Shown here: positions 32,430 to 44,127 of the stretch, piece by piece
Layout: every line of letters starts with the position of its first letter
Position numbering within the stretch: position 1 is the first letter of the stretch
Origin: Agelas oroides
Lineage: Eukaryota; Porifera; Demospongiae; Agelasida; Agelasidae
NCBI GenBank assembly: GCA_949130485.1
Contig: OX422193.1
Coordinates: 928,501-992,500 of the forward strand
Length of the DNA: 64,000 nucleotides
Direction of reading: 5' to 3'
Made by a program: the position numbers and the translations under genes
The notes under the pieces: generated by a model
What the model was told of the DNA's origin: nothing
Seen by the model: the letters and a program-made list of their open reading frames with translations, nothing else
Databases searched by the model: none

Positions 32430-32947
32430 AGAGGATCATATTTGCATTACGTTACGAATGAGCAAGCCGCTATCATCACACAATACTTGGAAAATCACTT
32501 CAAAACTTTTCAGTCAAGTTAGGACTACAACAAAGCAAGATTTTGTCACAACAGGAGAATTACAAGGCAAACAGAAAACTTCTGAGGTATATTAAGAAAC
32601 TTAAATATATCACATCATTATAACACAATAAGGTGTAGCACTAAAGGAGATGCATACCAAATTAATACATACATTTGTAGATGCACAATTTTGTCCAGGA
32701 GAGAGCTATCACTGTTTTCATCACTTGAGTTATGCAGTTACATCAAGACTATATGGGGAAGAGGATCATCGCATAGGTCAATTTGCATTATGTTATGAAT
32801 GAGCAAGCCGCTATCATGACACGATGTGTTGAAAATCACTTCAAAACTTTTCAGTCAAGTTAGGACTACATGTACAACAAAGCAAGATTTTATCACAACA
32901 GGAGAATTACAAGGCAATCAAACAGAAAACTTCTGAGGTATATTATG
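32430..32947. repeat. imperfect tandem duplication (~170-bp unit)
   Basis: About 32435-32600 and 32765-32945 share GAGCAAGCCGCTATCAT, AAATCACTTCAAAACTTTTC and AACAGGAGAATTACAAGGCA, in the same orientation about 335 bp apart. No gene is seen from 32331 to 33110 otherwise. Confidence 0.75.
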
Positions 32948-33048
32948 TACTAACATAAATGCATATCACAGTTACTAGAAAATGTAGAACATTGTGGGGG
33001 TGAGCCTGAGCAAGCAGCTACTATGGCTACACATGAATAGACTAAGCT

Positions 33049-33398
33049 TCACGCCGCTGAAATCATGAGCTGGATCGCTAGCGTTTATGAGTGCCGTTTA
33101 TGCATGGGCCCTACCTGAAACGGTCACAAACTGGCGTGTATAATTTGTATGGTCTGCGAGCAGCCTGCCGTTGAAGGTCGGTCCGTAGCTGCCGTGACAA
33201 AAAAAAAGAAGTAAGGTACCGTACATGCTTCAACTTGAGGCGTCTCCGCAACGGTTGCCGACACTTCACTCTGGCAGTAGCCCACCAGGCTGAGAAATTC
33301 GCTAAATTTCTGGAACCATGTACAACTAATAACAATTAACATACCTAAGCATTCATCTTCCTGTTCACAATCAGCAGATCTACTTCTTTTAATCCCTC
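33049..33398 (-). CDS. possible 3'-terminal exons of NLR A (or a separate small gene)
   Basis: Three putative exons, 33345-33398, 33220-33289 and 33115-33188, each have GT/AG sites. Their phases chain with each other and with the last NLR A exon at 34416-34605. The translated parts read GGIKRSRSADCEQEDECL, then AWWATARVKCRQPLRRRLKL and beyond, then YGPTFNGRLLADHTNYTR and beyond. A tiny final exon at 33049-33056 would supply a stop. I recognise no domain, and short exons can chain by chance, so the assignment to NLR A is inference. Confidence 0.3.
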
Positions 33399-34415
33399 CT
33401 AAAAGATTAAACATGATGCCAGATACATACAATACTTATTCTAATAGAACACATGATCCAATCCAGCACAAGAAATTCAATTCTGAGAATTTATTTATGA
33501 GTGGATCTAAATTAGTGCAAAGCAGCACTATATAATTTTGGGTTGACCCAACATAGCACAATACCGGGAATTAAGGGGACACTATTAACACTGGACCTGA
33601 AGATTGAGGACCCAACGATCCAAGGGCCAGGAACCCAAGGACTAGGGAATCTGAGGACTCAGACTCTCGAGGGCTATTAACTGTTGTGACAGAAATGCAG
33701 CTACAAGGAACTTGAGTCAATTTTCTAAGCCCAAACTCACTGCTGTGTATAACATAGCCCTCAAGACTCAGTGTTTACAGTGTCATAGTGTATTTTGTAA
33801 CAAGAAATCATGATCAAGACAAATTCCTGGAGAAAGTGCCCATAAATGTCCCAGTTTTGCTGCAGCTGCTGTACCAACCTCACTTTCTGACTACAAAAAA
33901 CAAATTGAGGACCAGTAACCAGGCTTTGCATGTGAATTTTGTTGAGAGCATACCCACTCAAAAATATTTAATTTGTTATTTAGTTGTAACTCTGAAAATA
34001 GGCCCACCCTTGAAGATAAGCCCGCCCCCTTTTTCAAATGAAAAGGGTGCTTTGCTCTTGAAAGTACACCCACCTATTTATACCACCACCCACCCATTTA
34101 TACCACAGTACATGCAGTTATGTTAAGCAAGTAGCACAGAAGAAGCAGTACTGTGAAAGAGGAGGGACTAAGAAATGAAGGCAGACATAATTTGCTGTTA
34201 TTGCAGATGCAAGCGCGTGACAAAAGAGGCATTGCAGAATCGCTGCACAGCTACATAAATAGGGCTAGACTAACTGCAGTGTGAGGTGGGAGTGAGGTGG
34301 ACATATTTTCAAGAGAAAATCGCAACTCTTGAGGAGACACTTGAATTCATCACCCATAATATTTTCATGAGATTATGGTAATACAATAATCTGCAGACCC
34401 CACTGTGGACTATAC

Positions 34416-37400
34416 CTTTAGTAAGTAGAATTTTCTTCTCAATTGATTCAGTAGCTCCTTGAAACTTGAACACTGCATAGCAATCTTCAGCAGAACTGGT
34501 GTCTTTAAATGAAATTACAAACCTTGGTGGATACAACTTCAGGCTTTCACTAAGCCGAAGTTCTTCTTTATCCATACTTTGAAAGTCCACGTCCTTGGCT
34601 GATATCTAGAAGAGCACAGGCAAGAGATAGCTTTATGACTTGTATGAACTTCATATGTTACCATGCGTACAAAAACTGCATCCAGTTGCTTGACTTTCCT
34701 TACTACATCAAATGCTAGCCAAATTAAATTCTACAACTGAAATTGATTGTTTTCACTTGGGATGAAATTATCACACTGAATAGGTATACTGAGTACGAGA
34801 TACTTTTTATATGAGACAGTTGTCATGTGTACCTTGTCAGAGGACTCCAAAGCTAGAAGCCATTGGCCCCTCACTGGTTCATCACGATTGTTGACAACTT
34901 GATACTTTAGTTCTATGGCCCCATTTACTCCTGCAAACATAAACTTGGTTGGGTGGATCTTCATCAAGTTGTTATCCAACTGCCTTTCCACAGTCTGCAC
35001 AATGGGACACCAGTAAAAGAGAACACTGCAATAAGGACTCAAATACCGATGTTATGAGGTAAAAATAGAGGTAAGTGAAAAAGCTGGCAGTCAAACTCAG
35101 GACACCTCTGGCTTGAGCTGCCAGTGCTCTGCCACTGAGCATGACAGCTGGACAACTACCAGCCCTTGATCACAATCCTCCATACTGCACAGGTGGTACT
35201 GAATGCTCCAGTCACACACATGGATGCCACTCAGTATGTGCCGTCAGAACTCCATTAGTACAAAAAAAGGATTGTAAGAGTTGGTGGTTGTCCGGCTGTC
35301 GTAGCTCAGAGGCAGAGCACTGGCAGAAGTGTCTTGGGTTTGGCTCCTGGCAACTGCTGGCCTTTTCACTTGCCTCTATTTTTGCCTCATAACATCTCAA
35401 TTCCTTTATAATAAAGACTCAGTTACACATATACATGTACACATGCAGTTGTATTTGTGGCCAAACCTACCCCAATGCAAGATTTCAGGAAATAGCAAAT
35501 GATGAAGATAATCTGTCCACCTTCTGTGTTTGAAGTAATTCGTGTTCCACCAATAAGGCAATATTTGGTGTACTCATCAGGGAAAATCGAGCTAGCTAAA
35601 CACATTGAGCAGAAATGTCTTGTTGACAGTGTGCCATGTGTAGCACGATCAAACACTGCTGTGCCATCAGCTGGTTTGAACTGATACTCCACTTCACCAT
35701 TTTCATCTGATATGTAAGGTTGATGATCAGCTTTCAGAAATCTCAGGTATGTATACGCATATTCAGTGGAGAAGTGAAGAAAATGTGGAATAGATATTTT
35801 CACATCCTTCTGAAATCCACTAAAGTCTTGTTGCTTGATGCACAGCCATACAATAGGGGACACTCTTCTCACACTTATCCCATCTGATAGTTTAAAAGGT
35901 CCATGCATGCCAACACCAAATTCAATATCAATTCTGCCTTCACTGGGTAGGACAGCTCCTTGTGGGATCATGACTCCCACATCATGCCTAGAGTTGTAAT
36001 ATTCACAGCCACGTGTGTCACAGGATATGATGTCAACGAATTGAATGCCAAGCTGGCTGACTTTAATACCCTCACTCAGTAGAGGTTTCACTTAATTTGT
36101 AGAGACATGTAAAGAGAAGAGAACCACAACAGTTACGCATGAGTGAGTGAGAGTTTTGATGCGTGTGTAATCAGGTCCCTGACTACTGTCAAAAAGTCTA
36201 CCCTGCAACATTATGGCACAGGATTAGTGCAAAAAATTTACCTCAGCTAAAGACAAGTAATAAAATTCCTCTATGCAGGCTATCCAACTGAATGCATAGT
36301 AAGGTTATTGAACTATTTGGATTTACCCAGGTCACCTAAATTGTCAATGCTGTTTCAGCTGAGAGAAGTGCAAAATATTCCGTGCAGTAAGCTAGAACTC
36401 AAAAATGCTGGACTAAACTGTCAGTGCCGCTTCATTTTAAACTGCTAAGTTTAAACTGAAGCAGCACTGACAGTTCTGTGGTGCATACACCACCACATAC
36501 CATGCATGGGACACTGCTAAATTTGCAAAACAATGAGCAGAATAATTTGGAGTTAAAAACATGGTCATATATAAACTTACTTGGCAATCTGGAAACTTCA
36601 CCTATGCCATGGGGTCTGCACATTACAGAAAATAATACATTACAATCAGAATTAGTATCTTTAGCTATATATCAACCACACTAAGATCGCTACTGGACCA
36701 TCACAGGATTTCAGCTTCAAAGTCAACTCGAGCTAAGATGCTTCATGCAGACATGTAGGAGTGATACACTACTGTTGGTAATAGCAGTTGTAAACTTCTA
36801 TTTTGAAGCCCATGCAACTACATTCTCAACATACCCTTCAGTAGCACTGTTACTGATGCGTGGATTAGTCAACATCTTCAGTTGGGTAGCAGTGTTTTCT
36901 TCCAGTGCTTTTCTTAGGTGGACAGAATCACTTTTCTGAATACAATGTCTAATGTCCAATTCTTTCGATGTGGTGTTCACTCTCAGGACAGACGCAAGGC
37001 TGAGTATGTTTTCTGAGCTGAACTTTGACCTTCTCATGTCAAGTTTCTCAAGGGAGGTATTGTGAGAAAGGCCATCAAGAACAAACTTAATGCTGTCAGG
37101 TGATAATTGATTACCACCAATGTTAAGCACTTCTATACACATGGAACTAGCCAGCAACTCACTCAAGGCCTTGCAGTCCTCAAAACCAATACCAGTGTTA
37201 TTTAAGTGCAGTTCTCTGATGGTACTGAACTTAGTGAGAGATGTGATGAGATTCACTGCACCTCCTCTGCCAATGGGGTTGTCACTAAGGTTCAGGTACT
37301 GAAGGTGTAGTAGCAAATCAGTGTGTTTAGACAAGAGGTTGCAGGTTTCTGATGTAACATTACTCTCCTTCAAACCAAGATGGGTTAGGTCCTGAAATAC

Positions 37401-40400
37401 CAACATTTGTGGCACGTTATCTACTAACAAATGGACAGCAGCTTGGTCAGATTCCCTCAACCATATTCCTCTGATCTGCCCGGCTGTTGGCAACAGACAC
37501 TGGTCCTCATAGAGGCTTAATGCTTTCAAAAATAATTCGACAGATTCAAGCTTACATCTAACCAACCCTAGCTTCCAGTCGCATCTGCTGTGGCTAATGA
37601 CATAGCCCAGAACATACCAATCAACTGGCCGTGCATAATCACAACCAAACTGATCAAAGCACACACAGTCAGAACCACGGACACTAGTGATCGCTGTCAG
37701 ACCTTGAGACTCAAAAAGCCAGTGAAGAACTTCACGCTTGATCGAGTTTTTTTCCTCCCCTAACAATGAATAGGTTGGTATAGGTTTCCTGGCAAACCCT
37801 TTCACAAGATCCCACAAGTCTTTTCCCAACTCACTGAGTCCTGCTAGGCATATCAGTACCACTTCCAACTTCTTAGTTTTAATATGATTTCTCATGAATG
37901 CTACCTGCTCATCTCTGTTCTGCTGGGAAATGTGGTAGGCTGCTAAATATTCTTGGACTGTTAAGTGAAGGAAGTTATATGAAACACAAGCCCCCCTGTC
38001 CACATATACCTCTGGACAGCTCTGCATCAATCCCAGGGGGTCAAAGTCACTGGGAAACTCTTGGAAGATAAGCTCAGTCTCAGAACTCATCAGTCCAGTG
38101 TACGCAATTTTACAAATCTCACAAAACTGATCATACACAGGTTGAGGAAGATCTTTGAAACTGTTGATACTTGTACATGTATCCTTGTACTCCTCTTTAT
38201 CTTTCAAATAGCGGAGCAGTAGGGTTCTAATCAGGGATGAGTAAAGCTGGGTCATGGTTTTGGGAACAACTGTGCCACTTGACTTACAAGACTCATAAAC
38301 ATGAGTTACTATAGCTGAGTTGAGTGGCACATACATCATGCTGTGAATGTGGGGATAGAGGGAGAGGTACTCCTTGAAATTGGATCGTGACTGCTCATCT
38401 GAGAAGGCATAATGAATGTACTCATCTATCTCCTTTTTACCAAAGCCTACTATCTCAATTCTGCGAGAGTTCACGCTATTACAAAATTGACGAAGCCCTG
38501 CAGCAGCACTGGGTCTAGTGGTCAAAATCACAGTGGCCTTGGGAAGTTCATCACCTCTAAACAGCCTAACAAAAATGGAATCCATTGTTCGTATTGAGGC
38601 AGGAGCCTCATTAAATCCCTCAAGGATTAGTAAAAGCCTGTCGCCACCAGATAAGATGATGTAATCAACAATTTCAGACTGCAGCTTGGGGTGGGGATAA
38701 TAAAACAGATCAGAAACACTCTTGGCTTCCTGCACCCTCTTATCTCGAAATTTCAACAGGACCACCATGGAATAGTCATTGAAAAGCTGGTGCTGGCCCC
38801 ACTTCTGACACACCTCCCATGCAAATCTTGATTTACCAATGCCAGGGGCACCTTCAATTAGCAACTGTGTTACTGGGTAGTGTTCGTGTTTCTCATCATC
38901 ATGCACACAGTTTGGTTTGAGAATATTCTTCATTCTAATTGGAGCCTTCCACTCTAAAATATCATCAATAGATCCATGAATAGTTTGCTGTCTGAATTTT
39001 ACCAGATCTTCTCTGTTAGCATACTCATTGTTGATCACTGCTAAGTTGATGTAATTTTTTGTGTTCAGTTGAGGCCACTTGGTGCAAGGTGCATGGTGTC
39101 GTGTGTAATAGTCTCTAAGAAATAAGGCATACTTTCCTAGTGGGCTATCAGGGTGAGGGGGAGGGGGCTGTTGGGAAGGAGGTGACCTGGCTGGTTGGGA
39201 AGAGGGTTGATATGAGTGGACAGGCCGACCAGAAAGTTGGAAAGGGGCTTGGTGAGAAACACTGAAGGGAGATTGGTAGAGGGGTGGGTTATTAGCCGGA
39301 AAGGAAGGGCGGTGTGGTAAGGGAGTATAATGGAAGTACGCAGCCTGTAAGTGCCCTAATCCAGAATGTCCAAGTGTAGGAGGCTGATGAGGAGCCGAAA
39401 GAGAAAGAGGTTGGGAGTGAGTTGAGTGCCGATCTTGGGGATGGGTAGGTTGTTGGGGGAAATGATGATGCTGACGATGTAGAAGCTGTATACTTGATGT
39501 CACTGGCTTACTTTCTAAACCTGACACAAGTGACACGCCGTCTTCCTCATGCACACATATACGTTTCACTGCTGGGGTACTTAGTTCCTCACCACCATCT
39601 CTTGGTTCAACTGACCCACCTCCTCCATGTGCACCTGATGTTGCGCTCGAGAGTCCTCCTGTGTGGGTGCATGGGATAGGGGAGGAGAGAAAGGGGAAAG
39701 TAATGTGTGTGAAAAGAGAGGATTAAGAGGATTAGACTTTGAACTTACACTCTGCAGTGACAAAGTAACAGCACATTTGCAATTATTGTATCCTTGTTAT
39801 AGAAAAAACAAAATAATAAGCCTAAATTATACTCCAAGATATTTACAAAATTTAGAGCTGAAGATTTACCTAACTAACAAGCTTTAGAGCTTAGGCCTTA
39901 ATTATCGTATTTATATCAAAACCAGCTAGTGTTACTTAGCTTATTTCAAGGTAACGAGTACTTTATAAATGGCATTTATCTTAGCTATACGATAAAAGGT
40001 ATGCAATCGACCACATGATTTCAACTTGCTGTTACCTAGCCTCTGCTTCTGTTGGCTTGTATTGATGGTCTTTCAGCTTCCTTCGTGCCATGCACAAGCC
40101 CTGTCTACATACACGTGGACGCAAAATTTTTGGCTTTCTTGTAGATCAGGTAGTGCAAAAAGTTTATAATAAGACAAGCATGTTTTCACATATTTGGTAC
40201 AGTTTATCTCGGGAATTCTGCTGATACATAGACCGTACAGAATGCTTCTGGCATAACAAAATATATTGTGCAGGGATGTTGATTGAGTTATACGCGACAA
40301 TGTTGATAAAAGCCACTCATATGCCACCTAACCTTGCCTGACACTGAATGTAAAGCTAAGGTACCATTGCACAGAAACGAGCGCAAGTCCGGCTTGAATC

Positions 40401-42012
40401 AGCCATGTTTGAGAGAGCTGTCTGTTGGAAAGGACAGGAAGTAAGTGGCATGCTATAATTACACATTGGAATGAAGCCTCCCGGACACTTCCTGTTCTTG
40501 CTTTAAAATCCTGGACTGCTACCCTAACTACTGATGAGGGTAGCTACAGTCTGTTGTCAAAACAGAAGCAGAACAGTGTACATGCATGGAACAAGTAAAT
40601 GTATATATGCCTTTACAGGGCTAGAAACAAGGCATCAACAGCATCAATAGCATTATCAGTAGAAGCACTATCATAGTCTCAAACCCAGGCCTTCCATTCC
40701 GGATTTAGTCTTGCAGCTTTGGAGAAAAATCAGCTTTATGTTCCAAACTTTTCTCCAAAGCTGTGAGACAAAATCCGGAACGGAAGGCCTGGGTTTGAGA
40801 CTAGCAATTGCGTACACACCTTGTGAGATGTGAGACAGGAAAGAATCGTCAGGTGGGGCTAGGTAGGTCTGGTTTGCTCTCTCTGTTCTTGGGCAGTACT
40901 TGTCTCTCAGTTGTTGGGCCAGGAGCCTCTCCCCCACAGGAGGACTATCAAGAGCTTCAATGAGAACGTCCCAAGTACAAGGAGGGTTGATTTGCTTCAA
41001 CCAGACAGTCAGCATTTCCAGTAGACACTCTTCTGCTGTGCAGTTGTTACTTTGAATGGACTTAAGTGTTTCAATGGAAACTTGTAACTGTACTCCAAGA
41101 GAGAACCACTTGTCAGAGACTAGATGTAGCTCACAGTGCAGCAACCTCAGGTCATCTAGGCCTACAGAGAGCAGGGACACAAAATGGTACCATGGGGTGA
41201 CTGGATCATCACCAACAGAAGAGAACTAAAAGCAAAGTTAAAAAATGACTGTAATGTCTTGATATTCACTGAACAAATATGCCCACATAACCCATATAGT
41301 TATACACATTTAATGACTCAGGAACGTTATGTGCAGAGTTGCCTACACTCAACTACATGTATAGATGCAATTTCAATGAGAAAAGCTGCCTGTCTTCATT
41401 TGTCCTTTCACTGTGCAGCCTCTCCACTGCTTTCCTGTTTCTTATAATTAGGCATGCATAGTTTGGTACAAAAAAAATAAGGGCTTATTTTCAGGAGATT
41501 ATGATGCGGTAGAAGGTCTTACACTAATCCAGATACTCACCGAAAGGTCCTGGGTTCAGCTCTACATCGCCACTCAACAATAACAGGAGAACCACTACCC
41601 CTGCCACCACTGTCCTCGCCAGACTGAAGAACACCCTAAGACTCAGGGTGGGAGAAACACGTCGGACATTGGTGTAGGTGTAGGATGAGAAACATGACAT
41701 ATATCCAGTGTTCAGCCTTACTCTTCTGTTCAAGAGGACCATGGCTGGTAGCACATTGTTGGGGGATGGAAGCACAACAGGTGTGCGGATGAAGGTCATG
41801 TGATTACATCGGTCAAGTGGGTTCATGCGGTATGTGGTTGCTAGCTGCCTGTGTTCGACTACTACCATCAACATTGGTAGCATCAAGATACACACAGCCA
41901 AAGGAAGGGTGTAGCTGGGGGTCACATGACTGAGTTGGTGGTGGTGGTGGATGTGTGGCCTCAGGGAAGCTCTCCTATAGTTCTTCCAGCTTCTGTCATT
42001 AATGATCTGCAT
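34416..42012 (-). CDS. NLR A: membrane leader with 2A motif, Death domain, NACHT, LRR, ZU5 and UPA-like region
   Basis: Exons: 41541-42012, 40820-41161, 36835-39658, 36581-36615, 35471-36090, 34833-34994, 34416-34605, possibly continuing to 33049. Phases agree throughout. Exon 1 (157 aa) has hydrophobic stretches at about 36-53 and 127-146 and ends GDVELNPGPFG, a canonical 2A motif with the skip expected before P156. Exon 2 is a Death domain (KWFSLGVQLQVSIETLKSI, ECLLEMLTVWLK). Exon 3 has a Pro/His/Gln-rich linker, a NACHT with Walker A GAPGIGKS near residue 540 and a Walker-B-like LLLILEGFNEA, then LRRs. If unspliced, the frame stops at 36798. The GTATGT donor at 36829-36834 leads instead through a 35-bp exon into a ZU5-like domain (VGVMIPQGAVLPSEGRIDIEF). 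Two further exons are beta-rich. Expected role: intracellular danger sensing. The 3' end is uncertain. Confidence 0.85.
35048..35396. mobile_element. foldback element made of inverted tRNA-like (SINE) heads, in NLR A intron
   Basis: The ends are about 45-bp inverted repeats (GATGTTATGAGGTAAAAATA on the left and its partner on the right). Each arm continues with a tRNA A-box-like string; TAGCTCAGAGGCAGAGCACT at about 35297 appears inverted near 35100-35130. A degenerate B box (GGGTTTGGCTCC) follows. This suggests two head-to-head copies of a tRNA-derived SINE. Confidence 0.65.
39659..40673. other. intron of NLR A between Death-domain and NACHT exons
   Basis: No exon supported. In NLR B the matching interval contains an extra small exon and a second Death domain. 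I searched this part for an equivalent of the linker exon (NLLSSQ...PHIIAHT) and did not find one. Confidence 0.55.
40674..40803. mobile_element. MITE with TAGTCTCAAACCCAGGC termini
   Basis: TAGTCTCAAACCCAGGCCTT and its inverted partner close a near-complete hairpin with arms CCGGATTT / AAATCCGG and AGCTTTGGAGAAAA / TTTTCTCCAAAGCT. It lies directly beside the 3' end of the Death-domain exon of NLR A. Confidence 0.8.
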
Positions 42013-42378
42013 CTGGAGAAGAGGGAGGAATCATAATCCTAACTCCACACCCAAACCAAACCAGCATCATGTACAGAGAAGGCATTACTGTTTTCCGATG
42101 TGTTAGGCCAAGGCTGAACTCGCGATGTTAAGATGGGTAGGAAGAGTACTTATACAATCATGCGGACACATAACATAAGTACAAAGGGCGCAAAAGTACA
42201 AATGGGGCCAAGCCACCATGAGAGAATGGAACAATGATCTATTCAAATACAACAAAGCACACAGATAGAAGATGAGGCCTCTAAGGTCAAACAACAAATT
42301 AACACCTAATTAGCACAAGCCAGCACTTAAAACAAAGACAGAGTTTGGTCCACCACATACACACACCCAGCATAAATA

Positions 42379-42560
42379 TAGCCTCATCCCCAGGAACCAC
42401 CCGGAAACACCGGCCTGGTAACACTTGCAAAAATTCCTGTATGTGTTGTGTCAGCGGCCTTTGTTTGGAATAGACAATTTGAAAATGGGAACTTTTGAAT
42501 TTTGCAAGTGTGACCAGGCCCTTTTCCCGATTTTTCGAGTGGGGCCTGGGGACGAGGCTA
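42379..42560. mobile_element. hAT-type MITE upstream of NLR A
   Basis: It begins TAGCCTCATCCCCAGGAAC and ends GGGGCCTGGGGACGAGGCTA, with inner arms ACACTTGCAAAAATTC / GAATTTTGCAAGTGTGACC. The flanks CATAAATA and CATGAATA match at 7 of 8 positions. It sits about 370 bp upstream of the NLR A start codon. Confidence 0.8.
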
Positions 42561-43440
42561 GCATGAATACAGTAGTTATGATCACAATTAGGGTTGGACT
42601 GCCGTAGGTTTTTAGATTATAGTTATACAATTCTTGGTACGTGATTTCACCAGACTAAGGTACACATATAACAGCATCACATGATCCTATATCTTCCCTC
42701 CCCCTTCAGTACAAACTGCCATACTAAAATCATCAATCTGTTTGAGTGCTTTAAAAGTAGGCTGTCGTAAGTAAACCCCAATATGCTGTGGAAAAAAGTA
42801 CAAGTCAATTGACCTCCTTAGCCTCTGGTTGGCCCCTCACTTAGCGAATGTACCTGTACTGTGCATGCTCAGTATTCGATTTTGAACTTTGCATTTGGCA
42901 GCACGAGCGTCAATCCTGTTGGTGACTGTTGCTGCTTTTCAGTCGTTTACACATCACGCTTCTCAAAGATAAAGTATACCCCAAAATTTCACACCTTGCA
43001 GTGACGTCACTGTGTCGTACCTCCTGCCGTTTATATTGTATCCCAGGCTTGGTCTTTCACTGGTAAATCGGCTGGTCTCCGCTCTAGGGCTCTTCTTCCA
43101 CATTGGGAGTATTTGTCGATACAGCAGCAAAATGGAGCGCGGTTCTGCTTTTCTCTGACCGTCGGTTTCTGTAGTCTCGCCGGCCAGACTCTAGCCCGCG
43201 AGACTACGGTTTCTGTTGACACTGGTATGATGTAAGATCCTGTCACATGATTGAAGTAGCCCCACCCACCTTGAGACCATCATTGTGGGCATACTGTACC
43301 ATACAAAAACAACAAAACACAAACAAAAAATAAACAACAACAACGAAAAAACTTTGCCTCTCCCCTCTCACCCTTTGGTGTCTAATTCTTATACAACAAT
43401 GAACAGCTGTTAGTGAACACTGCTGTATACTTATACCATG
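42561..43440. other. upstream flank of NLR A, part of the segmental duplication
   Basis: 43045-43290 is related to 53615-53730: TGGTCTTTCACTG, TTTGTCGATACAGCAGCAAA versus TTTGTCGATCCAGCAAA, and TCACATGATTGAAGTAGCCC versus TCACATGATCAAAGTAGCCC. A 31-bp hairpin (GTAGTCTCGCCGGCC...CGCGAGACTAC) is at about 43175-43206. No gene is seen. Confidence 0.6.
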
Positions 43441-44073
43441 ATGTAACTGTGTAGCTACAGTGTCTCATAAGCCATCATAGTTGCGGAAATTTTATACCAA
43501 GAAGGCCACGCTCCTCCCAACATGCCCATTGCTGACGGTCCTCATCCACTTTGACAACTACACTGGACCTGCTCTATTCAACAGCCAACCAAACTGTATC
43601 CCAATCCCACTGCATACATTTGAATGGATATCAAATGGACAACACCTTTCAAGGCAACAGCTTCCCATTGCGCTCCGTTATGCTATCACTATACATAAAA
43701 GCCAGGGCCAAACCCTAAAGCTGTTGTTGACATCGGTCAATCTGAACACTCTGCTGGAACTACATTCGTAGCAATTTCAAGACTGAAACAACTAAATGAC
43801 TTGCTTATCCAACCTATGTCATTTCAACGGTTGGAATCAATTTCGCGATAACGGCACCTACATGAGAGACTTTTAGAAGAAAGAAGATTACATGAACTTC
43901 AACAGTAACACCTAAATTTGCTACTTTAAGTTAATATTATATATATTTGACAATTTCATTCCTACATATCATTCACTGCATGTTTGTAGTCGCCAGGCTC
44001 TGCTTTGCGTGAGGCTTGCTGCATGTCATGTACCCCTAGTATGTAACTGTGTAGCTACAGTGTCTCATAAGCC
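43441..44073. repeat. 33-bp direct repeats, exactly 600 bp apart, bracketing a helicase relic
   Basis: ATGTAACTGTGTAGCTACAG plus TGTCTCATAAGCC occurs at 43441-43473 and again at 44041-44073 without mismatch. The repeats enclose the PIF1-like fragment. They could be ends of a deletion derivative or a duplicated target. Confidence 0.85.
43481..43860 (+). pseudogene. C-terminal fragment of a PIF1-like helicase (mobile-element type), frameshifted
   Basis: The frame contains HFDNYTGPALFN and then RQQLPIALRYAITIHKSQGQ, the conserved helicase motif near the end of PIF1/RecD-like proteins. After one frameshift near 43750 it continues as FVAISRLKQLNDLLIQPMSF, the next family motif. The N-terminal helicase motifs are absent. 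Such helicases are carried by Helitrons and related elements, so this is probably a transposon remnant; the exact element type is not determined. Confidence 0.75.
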
Positions 44074-44127
44074 GTCATGGGCTGGCTCCATTCCTGCAGG
44101 TTACATTAAAAATTGATAGATTGTACG

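Noticed and set aside
36798-36834. NLR A simply ending at the stop at 36798
   Set aside because: Kept as an alternative only. The donor at 36829 and exact phase fit through the 35-bp exon into the ZU5 exon make the spliced form more likely.
43175-43206. Short hairpin GTAGTCTCGCCGGCC...CGCGAGACTAC as a possible terminator or regulatory RNA
   Set aside because: It resembles the ends of the TAGTCTC MITEs, so a collapsed MITE is the simpler reading.
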